This document shows, in pieces, positions 16,221 to 24,297 of a stretch of 64,000 bases of DNA (positions are counted from its first letter, which is position 1; each line of letters opens with the position of its first letter). The DNA comes from Scytonema millei VB511283 (GTDB taxonomy: Bacteria; Cyanobacteriota; Cyanobacteriia; Cyanobacteriales; Chroococcidiopsidaceae). A program made the translations under genes and the position numbers. The stretch is from the NCBI RefSeq assembly GCF_000817735.3, contig NZ_JTJC03000005.1, positions 124,001 through 188,000 on the forward strand. Direction: 5' to 3'. The notes beneath the pieces are model-generated. The model made no database searches, was not told the origin of the DNA, and saw nothing but the letters and a program-made list of their open reading frames with translations.

Positions 16221-18587
16221 ATGAAACTAGCAAAGCCAGAAGATTTACAAGTTTTAGAGCGCATTCTACACCAACGCTTGCAAGCTGAGTTTTCGCAAGT
16301 CGATCGGCTGAAAGTCGGGTGCGCGATCGGCGATGACGGTGCTTTAGTGATTTTGAGCCAACACCCACCACAAGTCAATCTCGATACTGATAAAACTTTT
16401 ACTGCAATTGGGCAGGCTTTACAGTCTTTACGTCCTCAAGCAGTTCAGTCGGTCAGGGTTTATTTGAGAGAGGCGGGGCAAAAACAAATTTACGCTCAAC
16501 ACGATATCACTTTAGAACCAGTGGAGGTGGCTCCTGACTCTCAGGTGATGTTAAATGAGGCTCCCCCCATTATTTCAGAAACACCAGTATCTCCACCCGA
16601 GACAGAATCATCTCCGCCTGTGGTGCAGCCATTCTCAGGCGATCGCAGCATTGTAGATGAAACGCCAGCATCCCCAATTCCCACAGTAGAAGAGCCAGAA
16701 CCACCAACTAGCCCTGTTGTCCTTGAAACACCGCCTGCACCTTCTATTCCTGACTTAGAAGAGCCAGAACCACCAACTAGCCCTGTTGTCCTTGAAACAC
16801 CACCTGCAACTGCGACAGAACAGCCGCTAGCAACCAGTAACATCGATTTATTGACTAGCGATCGCACTCCGGCAGCACCAGCAGCACCAGAATTACCCCC
16901 TCCTACCGAAGCAGCAGAACCGCCAACAGAAGATGAGGCTGAAATTACTGCTCGCGATCTAACAACTGACGTGAAGATCGATCCCATATCCTCCCCACCA
17001 CTATCAAAGCCTCAAGTCGAGGAGCCTCAAATCAAAGAGGAGCGAGTAGAAGATACGCCTGTTGCCAATCGGCAAGATGTACCCATCGAAGCGTCAAGTT
17101 TAAACTTAGAAACTTCTTCACCAGAAGCACCAACTGAAACCTGGCGATCGCTACCTTTCGAGCAACGGTTAGAAACAGTTGCTAAGCCTGAACCAGCAAC
17201 TCAAGCAGAATCAACAACAGACTCCAATACAAACACCAATACAGCTACACTTCCCTACCCTGTATTACCTTTACAGCGATTGCCCAAAGCAGCTAAGACA
17301 AAAATCCCTCGGGCGGCGCTAATTGCTGGAGGTGGAGTCGCAATTGTAGCATTCTTTAGCAGTGCCTATGTCTTATCTAGCCCCTGTACGATTGGTAGGT
17401 GTCAGCAGCTCGCAACAGCAAAGCAGTTATATCAAGAGTCAAATCGAATCGTCCAAGGAGCCAAGCAGCGATCGGAATTAATTGATGCTGAAAAACAACT
17501 GCAAGATGCAAACAACCTGCTCAAACAAATTCCACCCTGGTCGAGCCGCCACCAGGAAGCACAAAATTTTTCCAGCACGATCGCCAATCGAGCCACTAAT
17601 GTAGATCGAGTGCTGGCGGCGTTGGAAGAAGGCGATACAGCAGCAAACAAGCTGAAACAACCCATCCGCTCCTTGGAAGACTGGCGTGCCATCCAAGCTT
17701 TGTGGCAAAGAGCGATCGCCTCTTTATCTGCGGTTCCTAAAGATAGCGATTTATATCCCTTAGCACAGAAGAAAACAACTGAGTACCGAGGCAGCTTGCA
17801 AGCTGTAGAGCAGAAAATGCAAGCGGAGCAACAAGCATTTCAAAAATTCCCTCAAGCGCAAAGTTCAGCGCAAGCAGCACAGCAACAGCAACTGACGGCG
17901 CGATCTTTACAGGCTTGGCAAGTCGTTCGTACCAATTGGCAAAACGCGGTAGACAATCTTAGCGCGATTCCGCAGTCGAGTACGACTTATCAACAAGCAC
18001 AGCAACTACTCGCACAATATCGCCCTCAACTGCAAGCAGCTAGCGATCGCGTTGCCAAAGAAACAATATCCACCAAAGCATTTTCCCAAGCAGTCAACTC
18101 AGCCGAACTTGCCGAACGGCAAGAACAACAAAATCAGTTTGCTACAGCTCAAACCAACTGGAGACAGGCTTTAATCTCCGCTCAACAGATTCCCAGTGGA
18201 ACTCAGTACTACGACAGAGCGCGATCGCTAATTAATACTTATACCGCGAAGCTCGAACAAGCTAACAGCAGCCTGCAAGGCGCTAATCTCACCCAAAAAG
18301 TTCGCGCCGACCTCGATCGCGCTTGCTCCGGTAGAATTCGAGTATGTAGATACAAATTAGATAACAAACAAATCTTCGTCCAGTTAACTTCCAGCTACGA
18401 ACAAGCTGTCGAGAAAACATTTATCAACGCCAGACTCAGGGGTGATTCAAAAGCCCAATCTGATATCGCTACTCAATATCGCACCCTCAAGCAAGTTCTC
18501 GAAAGCATTAGCAACACGACCCGCCTACCCTTACAAATTTATGCCTCTGATGGCGGGCAAATGCATTTTTATAAGCCGAAGGAGTAA
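16221..18587 (+). CDS. Unknown cyanobacterial protein: N-terminal domain, Pro-rich linker, one TM, coiled C-terminal region
   Basis: I do not recognise a named function. The 788-residue protein has four parts. Residues 1-100 form a compact alpha/beta-looking domain (RILHQRLQAEF, VGCAIGDDGALVIL, RVYLREAG). Residues about 105-345 are acidic and Pro-rich, with a 23-residue tandem duplication (EEPEPPTSPVVLETPP, coded from 16689 and 16758). Residues about 365-385 (ALIAGGGVAIVAFFSSAYVL) form a single membrane segment followed by two Cys (SPCTIGRC). Residues 400-700 are rich in Gln, Ala and Leu, with repeated W..A...L..IP units (NWQNAVDNLSAIP, NWRQALISAQQIP) suggesting helical repeats. The N-terminal part is likely cytoplasmic and the C-terminal part beyond the membrane; this topology is inference. 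The neighbours give no clue. Confidence 0.85.
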   Translation: MKLAKPEDLQVLERILHQRLQAEFSQVDRLKVGCAIGDDGALVILSQHPPQVNLDTDKTFTAIGQALQSLRPQAVQSVRVYLREAGQKQIYAQHDITLEPVEVAPDSQVMLNEAPPIISETPVSPPETESSPPVVQPFSGDRSIVDETPASPIPTVEEPEPPTSPVVLETPPAPSIPDLEEPEPPTSPVVLETPPATATEQPLATSNIDLLTSDRTPAAPAAPELPPPTEAAEPPTEDEAEITARDLTTDVKIDPISSPPLSKPQVEEPQIKEERVEDTPVANRQDVPIEASSLNLETSSPEAPTETWRSLPFEQRLETVAKPEPATQAESTTDSNTNTNTATLPYPVLPLQRLPKAAKTKIPRAALIAGGGVAIVAFFSSAYVLSSPCTIGRCQQLATAKQLYQESNRIVQGAKQRSELIDAEKQLQDANNLLKQIPPWSSRHQEAQNFSSTIANRATNVDRVLAALEEGDTAANKLKQPIRSLEDWRAIQALWQRAIASLSAVPKDSDLYPLAQKKTTEYRGSLQAVEQKMQAEQQAFQKFPQAQSSAQAAQQQQLTARSLQAWQVVRTNWQNAVDNLSAIPQSSTTYQQAQQLLAQYRPQLQAASDRVAKETISTKAFSQAVNSAELAERQEQQNQFATAQTNWRQALISAQQIPSGTQYYDRARSLINTYTAKLEQANSSLQGANLTQKVRADLDRACSGRIRVCRYKLDNKQIFVQLTSSYEQAVEKTFINARLRGDSKAQSDIATQYRTLKQVLESISNTTRLPLQIYASDGGQMHFYKPKE

Positions 18588-18815
18588 TCAGTTGTCAGTT
18601 ATCAGTTATCAGTTATCAGTTATCAGTGAAGAAACGGTGTAGGGTGTAGTGAGTGGCTGGTGGCTAGTGGCTAGTAAATAGGGTGTGGGGTGTAGTGAAT
18701 TGTTAACTGGTCACTGGTCACTGGTCACTGGTTACTGGTTACTGCTCCCGACTCCCGGCTCTTGTACGGGCGGGTTTGGAAACCCGCCCCTACCGACTCC
18801 CTAATTCTTCCCGAT
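18588..18815. repeat. Short tandem repeats and a 30-bp REP-like palindrome
   Basis: AGTTATC heptamers follow the stop codon at 18590-18625. GTGGCTAGTGG and CACTGGT units occupy about 18650-18745. A minimal GTACGGGCGGGTTTGG/AAACCCGCCCCTAC palindrome lies at 18764-18793. The region separates two convergent genes. Confidence 0.8.
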
Positions 18816-19592
18816 TCACCGAACCAGCTGCGCGGCGGAATTAAAAAACTGACGACATAGCCCTTGGGTAACGAGAATTGCTGTGGCTAAGTTAGTGAAG
18901 GCAAGCATGAACATGACTAAAATTTGGTAGGATGCGGCATCGAGAGGATTCACGCCGCTGAGAATTTGTCCTGTAATGATGCCTGGAAGGGTGACAATGC
19001 CAATCACCATCATCTGATTTAGGATTGGAATTAACCCAGCCCGAATCGCATCTTTCCGGTACTGAGCTACAGCTTGTTGGGGTGTCGCACCTAAACTTAA
19101 ATGAGTCTCAATCTCTAGCTGGCTGGCATTAATTGTACTGACAAGACGCTCCCCCGCGATCGCTGCCCCATTAATCGCGTTTCCTAAAATAATTCCCGCT
19201 AAAGGAATGATATATTGCGGTTCGTACCACTTCTGCGGTTGAACGATCAGCAGGTTGACATAGCTCAAAGTAAAAGCCGTGCTGACAAATATTGAAACCC
19301 AAACTAGCGGTAGCAATTGGGGAATCTTTTTGCCAATCCGGTTGCGAGACACCACAGCCGCAATTGTCAGCATCACCAGCACCACCGCTAGCACTGCCCA
19401 AGGGTTATCTATCCGAAAAATAATATCTAAAATCGCTCCCACAACGAACAGCTGCAAGATCGTTCTTACCGTCGCGATCGCCAAACTCCACTCTAAGCCC
19501 AAACGCTGCCCAGCCGATAACCCTATTGCGATCGCCATCAGCGCCACAGCCAGAACAAAATCCACTAAATCGAGTCTAATTAAAGTGTCCAT
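18816..19592 (-). CDS. FetB/YbbM-type ABC transporter permease (UPF0014)
   Basis: This is an integral membrane protein of the FetB (YbbM, UPF0014) family; in E. coli FetA/FetB has been linked to iron export. The start at 19592 (MDTLIRLDLVDFVLAV) gives 258 residues, the usual length, while the frame to 19655 adds repeat-encoded residues. About six or seven hydrophobic segments are visible. The family signature region PLAGIILGNAINGAAIAGER lies near the middle, followed by LSLGATPQQA, the likely contact site for the ATPase. No ATPase gene of the FetA type is next to it, so the partner must be elsewhere. Substrate assignment from the family alone is weak. Confidence 0.85.
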   Translation of the reverse strand: MDTLIRLDLVDFVLAVALMAIAIGLSAGQRLGLEWSLAIATVRTILQLFVVGAILDIIFRIDNPWAVLAVVLVMLTIAAVVSRNRIGKKIPQLLPLVWVSIFVSTAFTLSYVNLLIVQPQKWYEPQYIIPLAGIILGNAINGAAIAGERLVSTINASQLEIETHLSLGATPQQAVAQYRKDAIRAGLIPILNQMMVIGIVTLPGIITGQILSGVNPLDAASYQILVMFMLAFTNLATAILVTQGLCRQFFNSAAQLVR

Positions 19593-19741
19593 AGTGAGGA
19601 GTGGGGAGTGAGGAGTGAGGGAGAAGAGAGCTGAGGGAGAAAAATCAACTGTCAACTGTCAGCCGTCAACTAACAACTAACAACCAATTTGCCATTTTCT
19701 TGCGATACAACTTCTGATTTGATTAACTAATAGAAAAACTT

Positions 19742-20971
19742 ATGGTTCAAAGCGTGACTCAATCTACTCGCGTTCCTATCTTAAATCTGGCGCAGCAATA
19801 TACGGATCTTGCAACTGAAATTAATGATGTTGTTTTCAAAGTACTTGCCTCTGGCGGTTATGTAGGTGGGGCAAATGTTGCTAACTTTGAGCAAGAATTT
19901 GCCACATATACAAATGTATCTGAATGCGTCGCCTGTAATTCCGGTACAGATGCACTGCTGCTAGCATTGCGGGCGTTAGGTGTAGGGGCTGGGGATGAGG
20001 TGATTACCACGCCCTTTTCTTTTTTTGCTACCACTGAGACGATTAGTGCTGTCGGTGCTAAGCCAATTTTTGTAGATATTGACGCACCAACATTTAATCT
20101 TGACGTGACTCAAGTAGAGTCAGCAATTACAGCTAAAACTAAAGCTATTATTCCGGTTCATTTGTACGGACAGCCAGTTGATATGACTGCGCTAATGGCG
20201 ATCGCCCAAACCCATAATCTTGCTGTCATTGAAGACTGCGCCCAAGCAACAGGAGCATTGTGGGCGGGACAAAAAGTCGGTAGCATCGGTCATGTCGGTT
20301 GTTTTAGTTTCTACCCTACAAAGAATTTAGGTGCTTGTGGCGATGGCGGTGCGGTGACGACGAACGATCCAGAAATTGCGGCAAAGATGCGAATGCTACG
20401 CAATCATGGCGAGAAAAATCGTTACTATCACGAAGATATTGGCTTGAACAGCCGTCTGGACGCTATACAAGCAGCGATTTTGCGAGTCAAGTTACGTTAT
20501 TTAGATACTTGGAACGAACAACGACGGGCGATCGCTTCTCGCTATCAAGAATATCTCGCTCAAGTTCCAGGTGTTGTCCTTCCCCAAGAATTACCAGGTG
20601 GCGAAGGTGTTTGGAACCAATACACAATTCGCCTTCAGCGGGGTGAGGAGCGAGGAGCGTTAGCGAAGCGGGACGAAGTTCGGAGCGAGGGAAATCTATA
20701 TAGAGATGAGGTACGTCAACGCCTACAAGCAAAAGGTGTAGGTTCGATGGTTTACTATCCTTTGCCTTTACACTTGCAACCCGTGTATCAAAATTTAGGC
20801 TACCAGCAAGGGCAATTTCCGATCTCGGAGCAGGCTTCTGATGAAGTCTTATCCCTGCCTATCTTCCCCGAACTTTCTCCTGAAGCACAAGCACAAGTCG
20901 TTTATTGTCTCAAGGATTGTTTAAGTGAGTCGGGAGTCGGGAGTCGGGAGTCGGGAGTCGGGAAATTTTAA
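19742..20971 (+). CDS. DegT/DnrJ/EryC1-family PLP aminotransferase
   Basis: Enzymes of this family transaminate keto-sugars, usually for surface glycans or other nucleotide-sugar products; the exact substrate cannot be told here. In 409 residues the fold I aminotransferase motifs are clear: [16 protein letters not shown] (residues 61-76), [11 protein letters not shown] (162-172), and [15 protein letters not shown] with the PLP Lys194. Two segments look repeat-derived. The first, near 20640-20700 ([18 protein letters not shown]), is coded by GCGTTAGCGAAGCGGG-type DNA. The second is the tail [15 protein letters not shown], coded by five GGGAGTC heptamers. No sugar-biosynthesis neighbours are present, and the gene appears to stand alone. 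Confidence 0.93.
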   Translation: MVQSVTQSTRVPILNLAQQYTDLATEINDVVFKVLASGGYVGGANVANFEQEFATYTNVSECVACNSGTDALLLALRALGVGAGDEVITTPFSFFATTETISAVGAKPIFVDIDAPTFNLDVTQVESAITAKTKAIIPVHLYGQPVDMTALMAIAQTHNLAVIEDCAQATGALWAGQKVGSIGHVGCFSFYPTKNLGACGDGGAVTTNDPEIAAKMRMLRNHGEKNRYYHEDIGLNSRLDAIQAAILRVKLRYLDTWNEQRRAIASRYQEYLAQVPGVVLPQELPGGEGVWNQYTIRLQRGEERGALAKRDEVRSEGNLYRDEVRQRLQAKGVGSMVYYPLPLHLQPVYQNLGYQQGQFPISEQASDEVLSLPIFPELSPEAQAQVVYCLKDCLSESGVGSRESGVGKF

Positions 20972-21052
20972 TCCACAGGTTCCCCTTTTTAAAGGAAACG
21001 TAGGATTTAGGGGGTTCTGCCCAGTCCCCCTTTGTAAGGGGGATTTAGGGAG
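20925..21052. repeat. GGGAGTC heptamers, then a CCCCCTTT/AAGGGGG palindrome
   Basis: GTCGGGA heptamers at 20930-20965 overlap the end of the aminotransferase gene and encode its last residues. At 20985-21052 TTTAGGGGGTTCTG and AGTCCCCCTTTGTAAGGGGG form another member of the CCCCC/GGGGG family, between two convergent genes. Confidence 0.75.
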
Positions 21053-21054
21053 AT

Positions 21055-21810
21055 CTATCCTTGAGTTCTTAAAACGGGACGGTTAACAGTGGCAAGAGAT
21101 TCAACCAAACTACGAACGGCTGCAATCATAGCCACTTCGCTATTGAGTTGGTTAATTGCCGAACCTACACCCACACCAGCCGCACCAGATGCGATCGCCA
21201 TTGGCGCGGTTACGTTAGAAATACCGGAAGCACACAAAACTGGTACGGATACGGCGCGGGAGATTTCGTAGGCAGCGGCGAGGGTAGGTGCAGCTTTCTC
21301 AACCAAACCCAACGTACCAGAATGAACGGGACTGCTGCTCGTACCACCTTCAGTTTGGATAATATCAGCTCCAGCTTTTACAAGCTCCTCAGCTAGCTGC
21401 ACTTGGCGATCGAGTTCTAAAATGTGGGGAACTGTAACGGAAAGGGTAATTTCAGGCAAGAGCGATCGCGTAATTTCTGTTAAAGCAAGTACTTCCTCTG
21501 CTTCAAATCTACGTCCTTGAGCGTAGAAGCTATCGAAGTTACCAATTTCAATCAGATCTGCACCAGCTGCTACACAGGTGACAAATTTTTCTGGATCGAC
21601 TGCCGATACACAAATTGGCAAATTTGTCAATTCTTTTACCATTTGCACTAGCTCGACATCAGCAGCAATATCAACAAAAGTAGCACCACCGCGATCGGCT
21701 GCATTGACTGTTGCGGCTACGCTTTGGCGATCGAGGTTATTCAAACCGCTAATAATTTTCAGCGCTCGTCCTTGGGCAAAGGCTTGGTGGAGTAGAGGAT
21801 GCATGGTCAT
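21055..21810 (-). CDS. DUF561 family protein (TIM-barrel type)
   Basis: This is a conserved cyanobacterial and plastid-lineage protein of unknown function (DUF561), which resembles the TIM-barrel flavoproteins of the nitronate monooxygenase/IMP dehydrogenase type. I place the start at the ATG ending at 21810 (MTMHPLLHQAFAQGRALKII), preceded by a GAGAG-type ribosome binding site. This gives 251 residues; the frame extends upstream to 21885. Visible segments are ISGLNNLDRQSVAATV, GADLIEIGNFD, ADIIQTEGG and VLCASGISN with ASGAAGVGVGSAIN near the end, as in a phosphate-binding loop. No substrate can be proposed. Confidence 0.88.
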   Translation of the reverse strand: MTMHPLLHQAFAQGRALKIISGLNNLDRQSVAATVNAADRGGATFVDIAADVELVQMVKELTNLPICVSAVDPEKFVTCVAAGADLIEIGNFDSFYAQGRRFEAEEVLALTEITRSLLPEITLSVTVPHILELDRQVQLAEELVKAGADIIQTEGGTSSSPVHSGTLGLVEKAAPTLAAAYEISRAVSVPVLCASGISNVTAPMAIASGAAGVGVGSAINQLNSEVAMIAAVRSLVESLATVNRPVLRTQG

Positions 21811-21968
21811 GATTTCTCTCTTGTGTCCTGTAAAGGAATATTGTGACACTCTCGGAGGTTTGAAGCTAGTATTAGCTCGCGCCAAGATGAGAACACTCTC
21901 GTCTTGTCTCCCAAGTTCTCCTTGTCCCCCTTGTCTTCCTTATCTTCCCGATCTCCACTCCCCCTGAA

Positions 21969-22265
21969 TTACCGCTGGGCGCTCCGCGAAAGAGCAGTTA
22001 CGCGCCGCACATCAGAAAATACTCCTTCCCCATGTAGTTCGTACATTGTCGGTTTCACTTCAACTTTTAGCAACCGAGATGTGTTGACGCAAATAGTTTG
22101 TTCTGGCAAGTGTAGCAAGCACCAAGGTTTGTCCAGATGTTTCAAAATCCGCTGCTGGATTTCTTGAGGAGTCAGAGCATTATCTTCGTGCAAAACCACA
22201 TTGAAGGCTTCTATTTGACCGTTAGTGTAGAAAAACGTGATTTGTAGCATATTGTGGTCGTTCAT
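21969..22265 (-). CDS. Small conserved cyanobacterial protein, function unknown
   Basis: This is a 98-residue soluble protein with no signal peptide or membrane segment. The start at 22265 (MNDHNMLQITFFYTNG) follows AGAGGTAATTCC, a plausible ribosome binding site about 11 bases upstream; Met6 is an alternative. The body (LTPQEIQQRILKHLDKPWCL, then LLKVEVKPTMYELHG) looks like a compact alpha/beta fold and not an overlapping-frame artefact. It is read in the same direction as the DUF561 gene downstream. I do not recognise a characterised family. Confidence 0.7.
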   Translation of the reverse strand: MNDHNMLQITFFYTNGQIEAFNVVLHEDNALTPQEIQQRILKHLDKPWCLLHLPEQTICVNTSRLLKVEVKPTMYELHGEGVFSDVRRVTALSRSAQR

Positions 22266-22776
22266 CGCTAGGAATTACCTCTCTTGCTTGGTTTTCAAGT
22301 AGCTTTTGCCTTAACTCTCCCAAATCCAGCATTCTGTCAAGGCTAGTATTGTATTACCCAAAATTCAGTTGTCAGTTATCAGTTGTCAGTGACTAGTGGC
22401 TAGTGGCTAGTCAATACTTCTTGGTTAGGCTGCATAGCTCTTGAAGATCCCCCAACCCCCTTAACAAGGGGGCTTTAAGTCCCCTTGGTTAGGCTGCATA
22501 GCTCTTGAAGATCCCCCAATCCCCTTAAAAAGGGGGCTTTAAGTTCCCCCCTTAACAAGGGGGGCTAGGGGGGAGCGAATCTTAACTGAGATGTATTGGG
22601 TGGCTAGTGGCTTGACTCAATTCTTGTCACCAGTCACGAGCCACTAGCCACTGTCAATTACCAACTACCAATCCATACACAAATTTCTAGTCTTCTTCTA
22701 TACAAACTTCACCATTTTGCGATTGAGTCGTGATATCTTGTTGAGCATCTGCAAAATAAAATCATCCTTAGGTTAG
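22266..22776. repeat. Gene-free 511 bp with a tandem 54-bp repeat and heptamers
   Basis: CAGTTATCAGTTGTCAGTG and GTGGCTAGTGGCTAG tracts occupy about 22367-22415. A 54-bp unit beginning CTTGGTTAGGCTGCATAGC is repeated at 22430 and 22484 and contains GATCCCCCAA and CCCCTTAACAAGGGGGC. A further CCCCCC/GGGGGG arm pair runs to 22573. After more GTGGCTAGTGG-type repeats the last 120 bp are ordinary AT-rich sequence, probably holding the promoter of the TPR gene. Confidence 0.75.
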
Positions 22777-23916
22777 ATGCCAAGAGCTATGAAGTGGAAT
22801 CTCAGTTTGGAGGCAGAATTTTTTTATCAACAGGGATTGCGTCGCAATAAAGCCGAACAATACGCAGAAGCTCTACTGAGCTTGGATATAGCTGTGGAAT
22901 ACAAGCCAGATTTCGCTGATGCTTGGTCGCAGCGAGGTATAGCCCTGGGTAGTTTAAACCGCCATGAAGAGGCGATCGCTAGTTTCGATCGCGCTGTTAC
23001 CCTGCGTCCAGATGCTAGCTGGGTTTGGCACAATCGCGGGATTGCCCTGGGTAAGCTGGGTCGTTATATTGAAGCTCTCAATAGTTTCGATCGCGCCTTA
23101 GAATTTAATCCCGATGCGGCGACAATTTGGCACAACCGAGGGATTACTCTGATCGATCTTGGTTGCTACGAAAAAGCTGTTATCAACTTTGAAAAAACAA
23201 TCCAGCTACGACCAGATGCTTACTGGGCATGGTACAACCGAGGTACGGCACTGGGACATCTCAAGCAATTTGCAGCAGCAGTTGATAGCTTCGATCGCGC
23301 CCTAGAGTTCCAACCTGACGATCTCTTGACTTGGAACAATCGCGGCATCACTCTAAGCGACTGGGGTGAATATACCAAAGCAGTCGCTAGCTTCGATCGC
23401 GCTTTGGCAATCGATCCAGAATATAGCAAGGCTTGGTACAACAAGGGGGTAGCGCTGCGAAAATTAGGAGATTTCCCAGCAGCAATCATCTGTTTCGATC
23501 GCACTATTGAGTTGGAGCCTAATGATTTTTGGGCATGGTATAACAGGGGGCTATCTCTAGCACAAATTGGTGAAAAAGAAGCAGCGATCGCCAGCTACAA
23601 ACATGCTCTGAGCATTCAACCTCAAGACATGGCAGTTTGGTACGATTGTGGTTTGGCATTGTATGAATTGTGCCGTTACCAAGAAGCGATCGCTATTTAC
23701 ACCAAAGCTTTAGAAGTCCAGCCTCATACACCTATATTTTGGTACAATATTGCCTGCTGTTATGCTTTGCAATCGCAAGCCGAACAAGCAATTACTAGCT
23801 TACAACAGGCAATTCAAATCAGTCCAGATAAGTATCGTACTCTTGCCAAGAATAGCTCGGTCTTTCATACCATTTCTCAAGACAAAAGATTTCAAAGTTT
23901 GATTTCTGAGTCATAA
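22777..23916 (+). CDS. Tetratricopeptide repeat (TPR) protein
   Basis: The 379-residue protein is nearly all TPR units, about ten of 34 residues (for example AWSQRGIALGSLNRHEEAIASFDRAV and its relatives). Such proteins are scaffolds for protein-protein contacts; the partner is unknown. The start at 22777 gives a short leader MPRAMKWNLSLEAEFFYQQG before the first repeat; Met5 is an alternative start. There is no signal peptide, so a cytoplasmic place is likely. The DNA repeats TTCGATCGCGC in most units, a HIP1-like word. A strong terminator follows 60 bp after the stop. It is followed by the pilin genes but separated from them by the terminator, so a separate unit is likely. Confidence 0.92.
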   Translation: MPRAMKWNLSLEAEFFYQQGLRRNKAEQYAEALLSLDIAVEYKPDFADAWSQRGIALGSLNRHEEAIASFDRAVTLRPDASWVWHNRGIALGKLGRYIEALNSFDRALEFNPDAATIWHNRGITLIDLGCYEKAVINFEKTIQLRPDAYWAWYNRGTALGHLKQFAAAVDSFDRALEFQPDDLLTWNNRGITLSDWGEYTKAVASFDRALAIDPEYSKAWYNKGVALRKLGDFPAAIICFDRTIELEPNDFWAWYNRGLSLAQIGEKEAAIASYKHALSIQPQDMAVWYDCGLALYELCRYQEAIAIYTKALEVQPHTPIFWYNIACCYALQSQAEQAITSLQQAIQISPDKYRTLAKNSSVFHTISQDKRFQSLISES

Positions 23917-23977
23917 GTAGATGTATAAAATCAGAGTATTTTTACTTTAAAAGTTCTGTCAGTCATATAAACTTTCT

Positions 23978-24004
23978 TAGCCAGCAACAACTGGCTATTT
24001 TTTT
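23978..24004 (+). terminator. Rho-independent terminator of the TPR gene
   Basis: A perfect 7-bp stem TAGCCAG/CTGGCTA with the loop CAACAA is followed by seven T residues. It lies 60 bp after the stop of the TPR gene on the same strand. Confidence 0.9.
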
Positions 24005-24216
24005 GTTACATATAGCGATTCTTATTATGGTATACATTCGTAGGAGCGCATAGCTGTGCGCCCCTACAGATCTTTATCTCAGCCAATTGAAAAAGGCTAG
24101 AACACAGACGTACAGCGTTACCTCTCTCTAGAATTATACGCGCTTTATAATTTCGCTAAAACTTTCAGAATTTTCTCAGTAAAACCACATAAATTTGTTT
24201 GTGAAATCTTCAGCAT
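24005..24216. other. Gene-free stretch with a 28-bp palindrome
   Basis: At 24040-24067 lies GTAGGAGCGCATAGCTGTGC followed by GCCCCTAC, a near-perfect copy of the palindrome at 15896-15923. The rest is AT-rich and shows no gene. With the terminator before it and the promoter-like element after it, the whole gap 23917-24297 is 381 bp. Confidence 0.7.
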
Positions 24217-24268
24217 AATTACCGCGATCGTGCGGCAAGAAATTAATTGATTTCAGGGCAAACTAGAT
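24217..24268 (+). promoter_or_regulatory. Promoter-like element, copy 1, upstream of the PilX-like gene
   Basis: The element is ATTACCG, then a 14-bp dyad CCGC-GATCGT-GCGG (24221-24234) overlapping CGGCAA, then 18 bp, then GGGCAAACTAGAT (24256-24268). The same words in the same order occur at 25853-25903. The arrangement resembles a -35/-10 pair for an alternative (SigB/SigF/SigJ-like) sigma factor. The factor is inference. The 3' end is 30 bp before the TTG start at 24298. Confidence 0.6.
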
Positions 24269-24297
24269 CTTAAGTTTAACGAAAACTAGGAAAAACT

